Assembly (NCBI GenBank): GCA_947460445.1
Contig: CANHHS010000101.1
Span: 1-5,316 of the forward strand
Source of the DNA: Opitutia bacterium
Lineage (GTDB): Bacteria > Verrucomicrobiota > Verrucomicrobiia > Opitutales > UBA953
Direction of reading: 5' to 3'
DNA: 5,316 bases
Made by a program: the position numbers and the translations under genes. Of this stretch, positions 5,179 to 5,316 are shown piece after piece. Below the pieces are notes generated by a model, which was given only the letters and a program-made list of their open reading frames with translations, was not told the origin of the DNA and did no database searches. Position 1 is the first letter of the stretch, and each line of letters begins with the position of its first letter.

Positions 5179-5316
5179 ATGCACCTCAACCGATTACTGA
5201 GTTTATGTGTTGTTTCATTGGTTTTGAATGCCGCCTCAGGCGTGAATCCGCCCCCTCCAGGCCCTCCCGGACGTCCGCAGCCCCCGAGCCCAGCTGTAAA
5301 CGATCCGAGCGTATTA
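5179..5316 (+). CDS. Secreted proline-rich protein, N-terminal part (cut by window end)
   Basis: The first 46 residues of an exported protein are visible. MHLNR is a short n-region, residues 6-16 (LLSLCVVSLVL) are the hydrophobic core, and cleavage is likely after NAAS (residue 20) with Ala at -3 and Ser at -1. The Cys10 lies inside the core with no lipobox, so a lipoprotein is unlikely. The mature protein starts with a flexible Pro-rich stretch (PPPPGPPGRPQPPSP, 24-38). The rest is missing and no family can be named. It is probably periplasmic or outer-envelope. It has its own leader with the CCCGCTTGC motif, so it is likely transcribed separately from the methyltransferase genes. Confidence 0.7.
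   Translation, partial: MHLNRLLSLCVVSLVLNAASGVNPPPPGPPGRPQPPSPAVNDPSVL

Overview
The window looks like an ordinary stretch of chromosome from a Gram-negative bacterium with roughly balanced base composition. My best guess is Verrucomicrobiota, perhaps an Opitutales-like lineage. This is an inference from three signs: a dihydroorotase with a Gln-x-His metal motif that I otherwise associate with Bacteroidota and relatives, the absence of convincing Shine-Dalgarno sequences before any gene, and a eukaryote-like phosphoserine phosphatase. No rRNA, tRNA, CRISPR array, insertion sequence or phage gene is visible.

Layout. On the minus strand at the left edge are the N-terminal 134 residues of a dihydroorotase (1-404), preceded in the same direction by a 185-residue protein of unknown function (448-1005). 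A strongly purine-biased spacer (about 1006-1207) separates these from a plus-strand SRPBCC-fold protein (about 1208-1675). That gene runs tail-to-tail into a minus-strand phosphoserine phosphatase (1672-2316), and their stop codons overlap within a single TTAA. A short divergent intergenic region (2317-2412) then leads into a plus-strand cluster of three genes: a sugar-phosphate isomerase/epimerase-like TIM barrel (2413-3222), a class I SAM methyltransferase with a degenerate SAM motif (3253-4086), and an acetylserotonin/hydroxyneurosporene-type O-methyltransferase (4083-5093). The last two are joined by an ATGA overlap. After an 85-base spacer with two hairpins, a secreted proline-rich protein begins (5179) and is cut by the window end.

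How the genes may work together. Pyrimidine synthesis (dihydroorotase) and serine synthesis (SerB) are housekeeping functions. The three-gene run is the best candidate for a shared pathway: an isomerase-type enzyme followed by two translationally coupled methyltransferases would suit modification of a small aromatic or hydroxylated compound, but the substrate cannot be read from sequence.

The most unusual signal is not a gene. The exact 9-mer CCCGCTTGC occurs in four intergenic leaders, always reading in the direction of the downstream gene and 30 to 57 bases before its start codon. I saw no copy inside a coding region. This points to a lineage-specific promoter or leader element.
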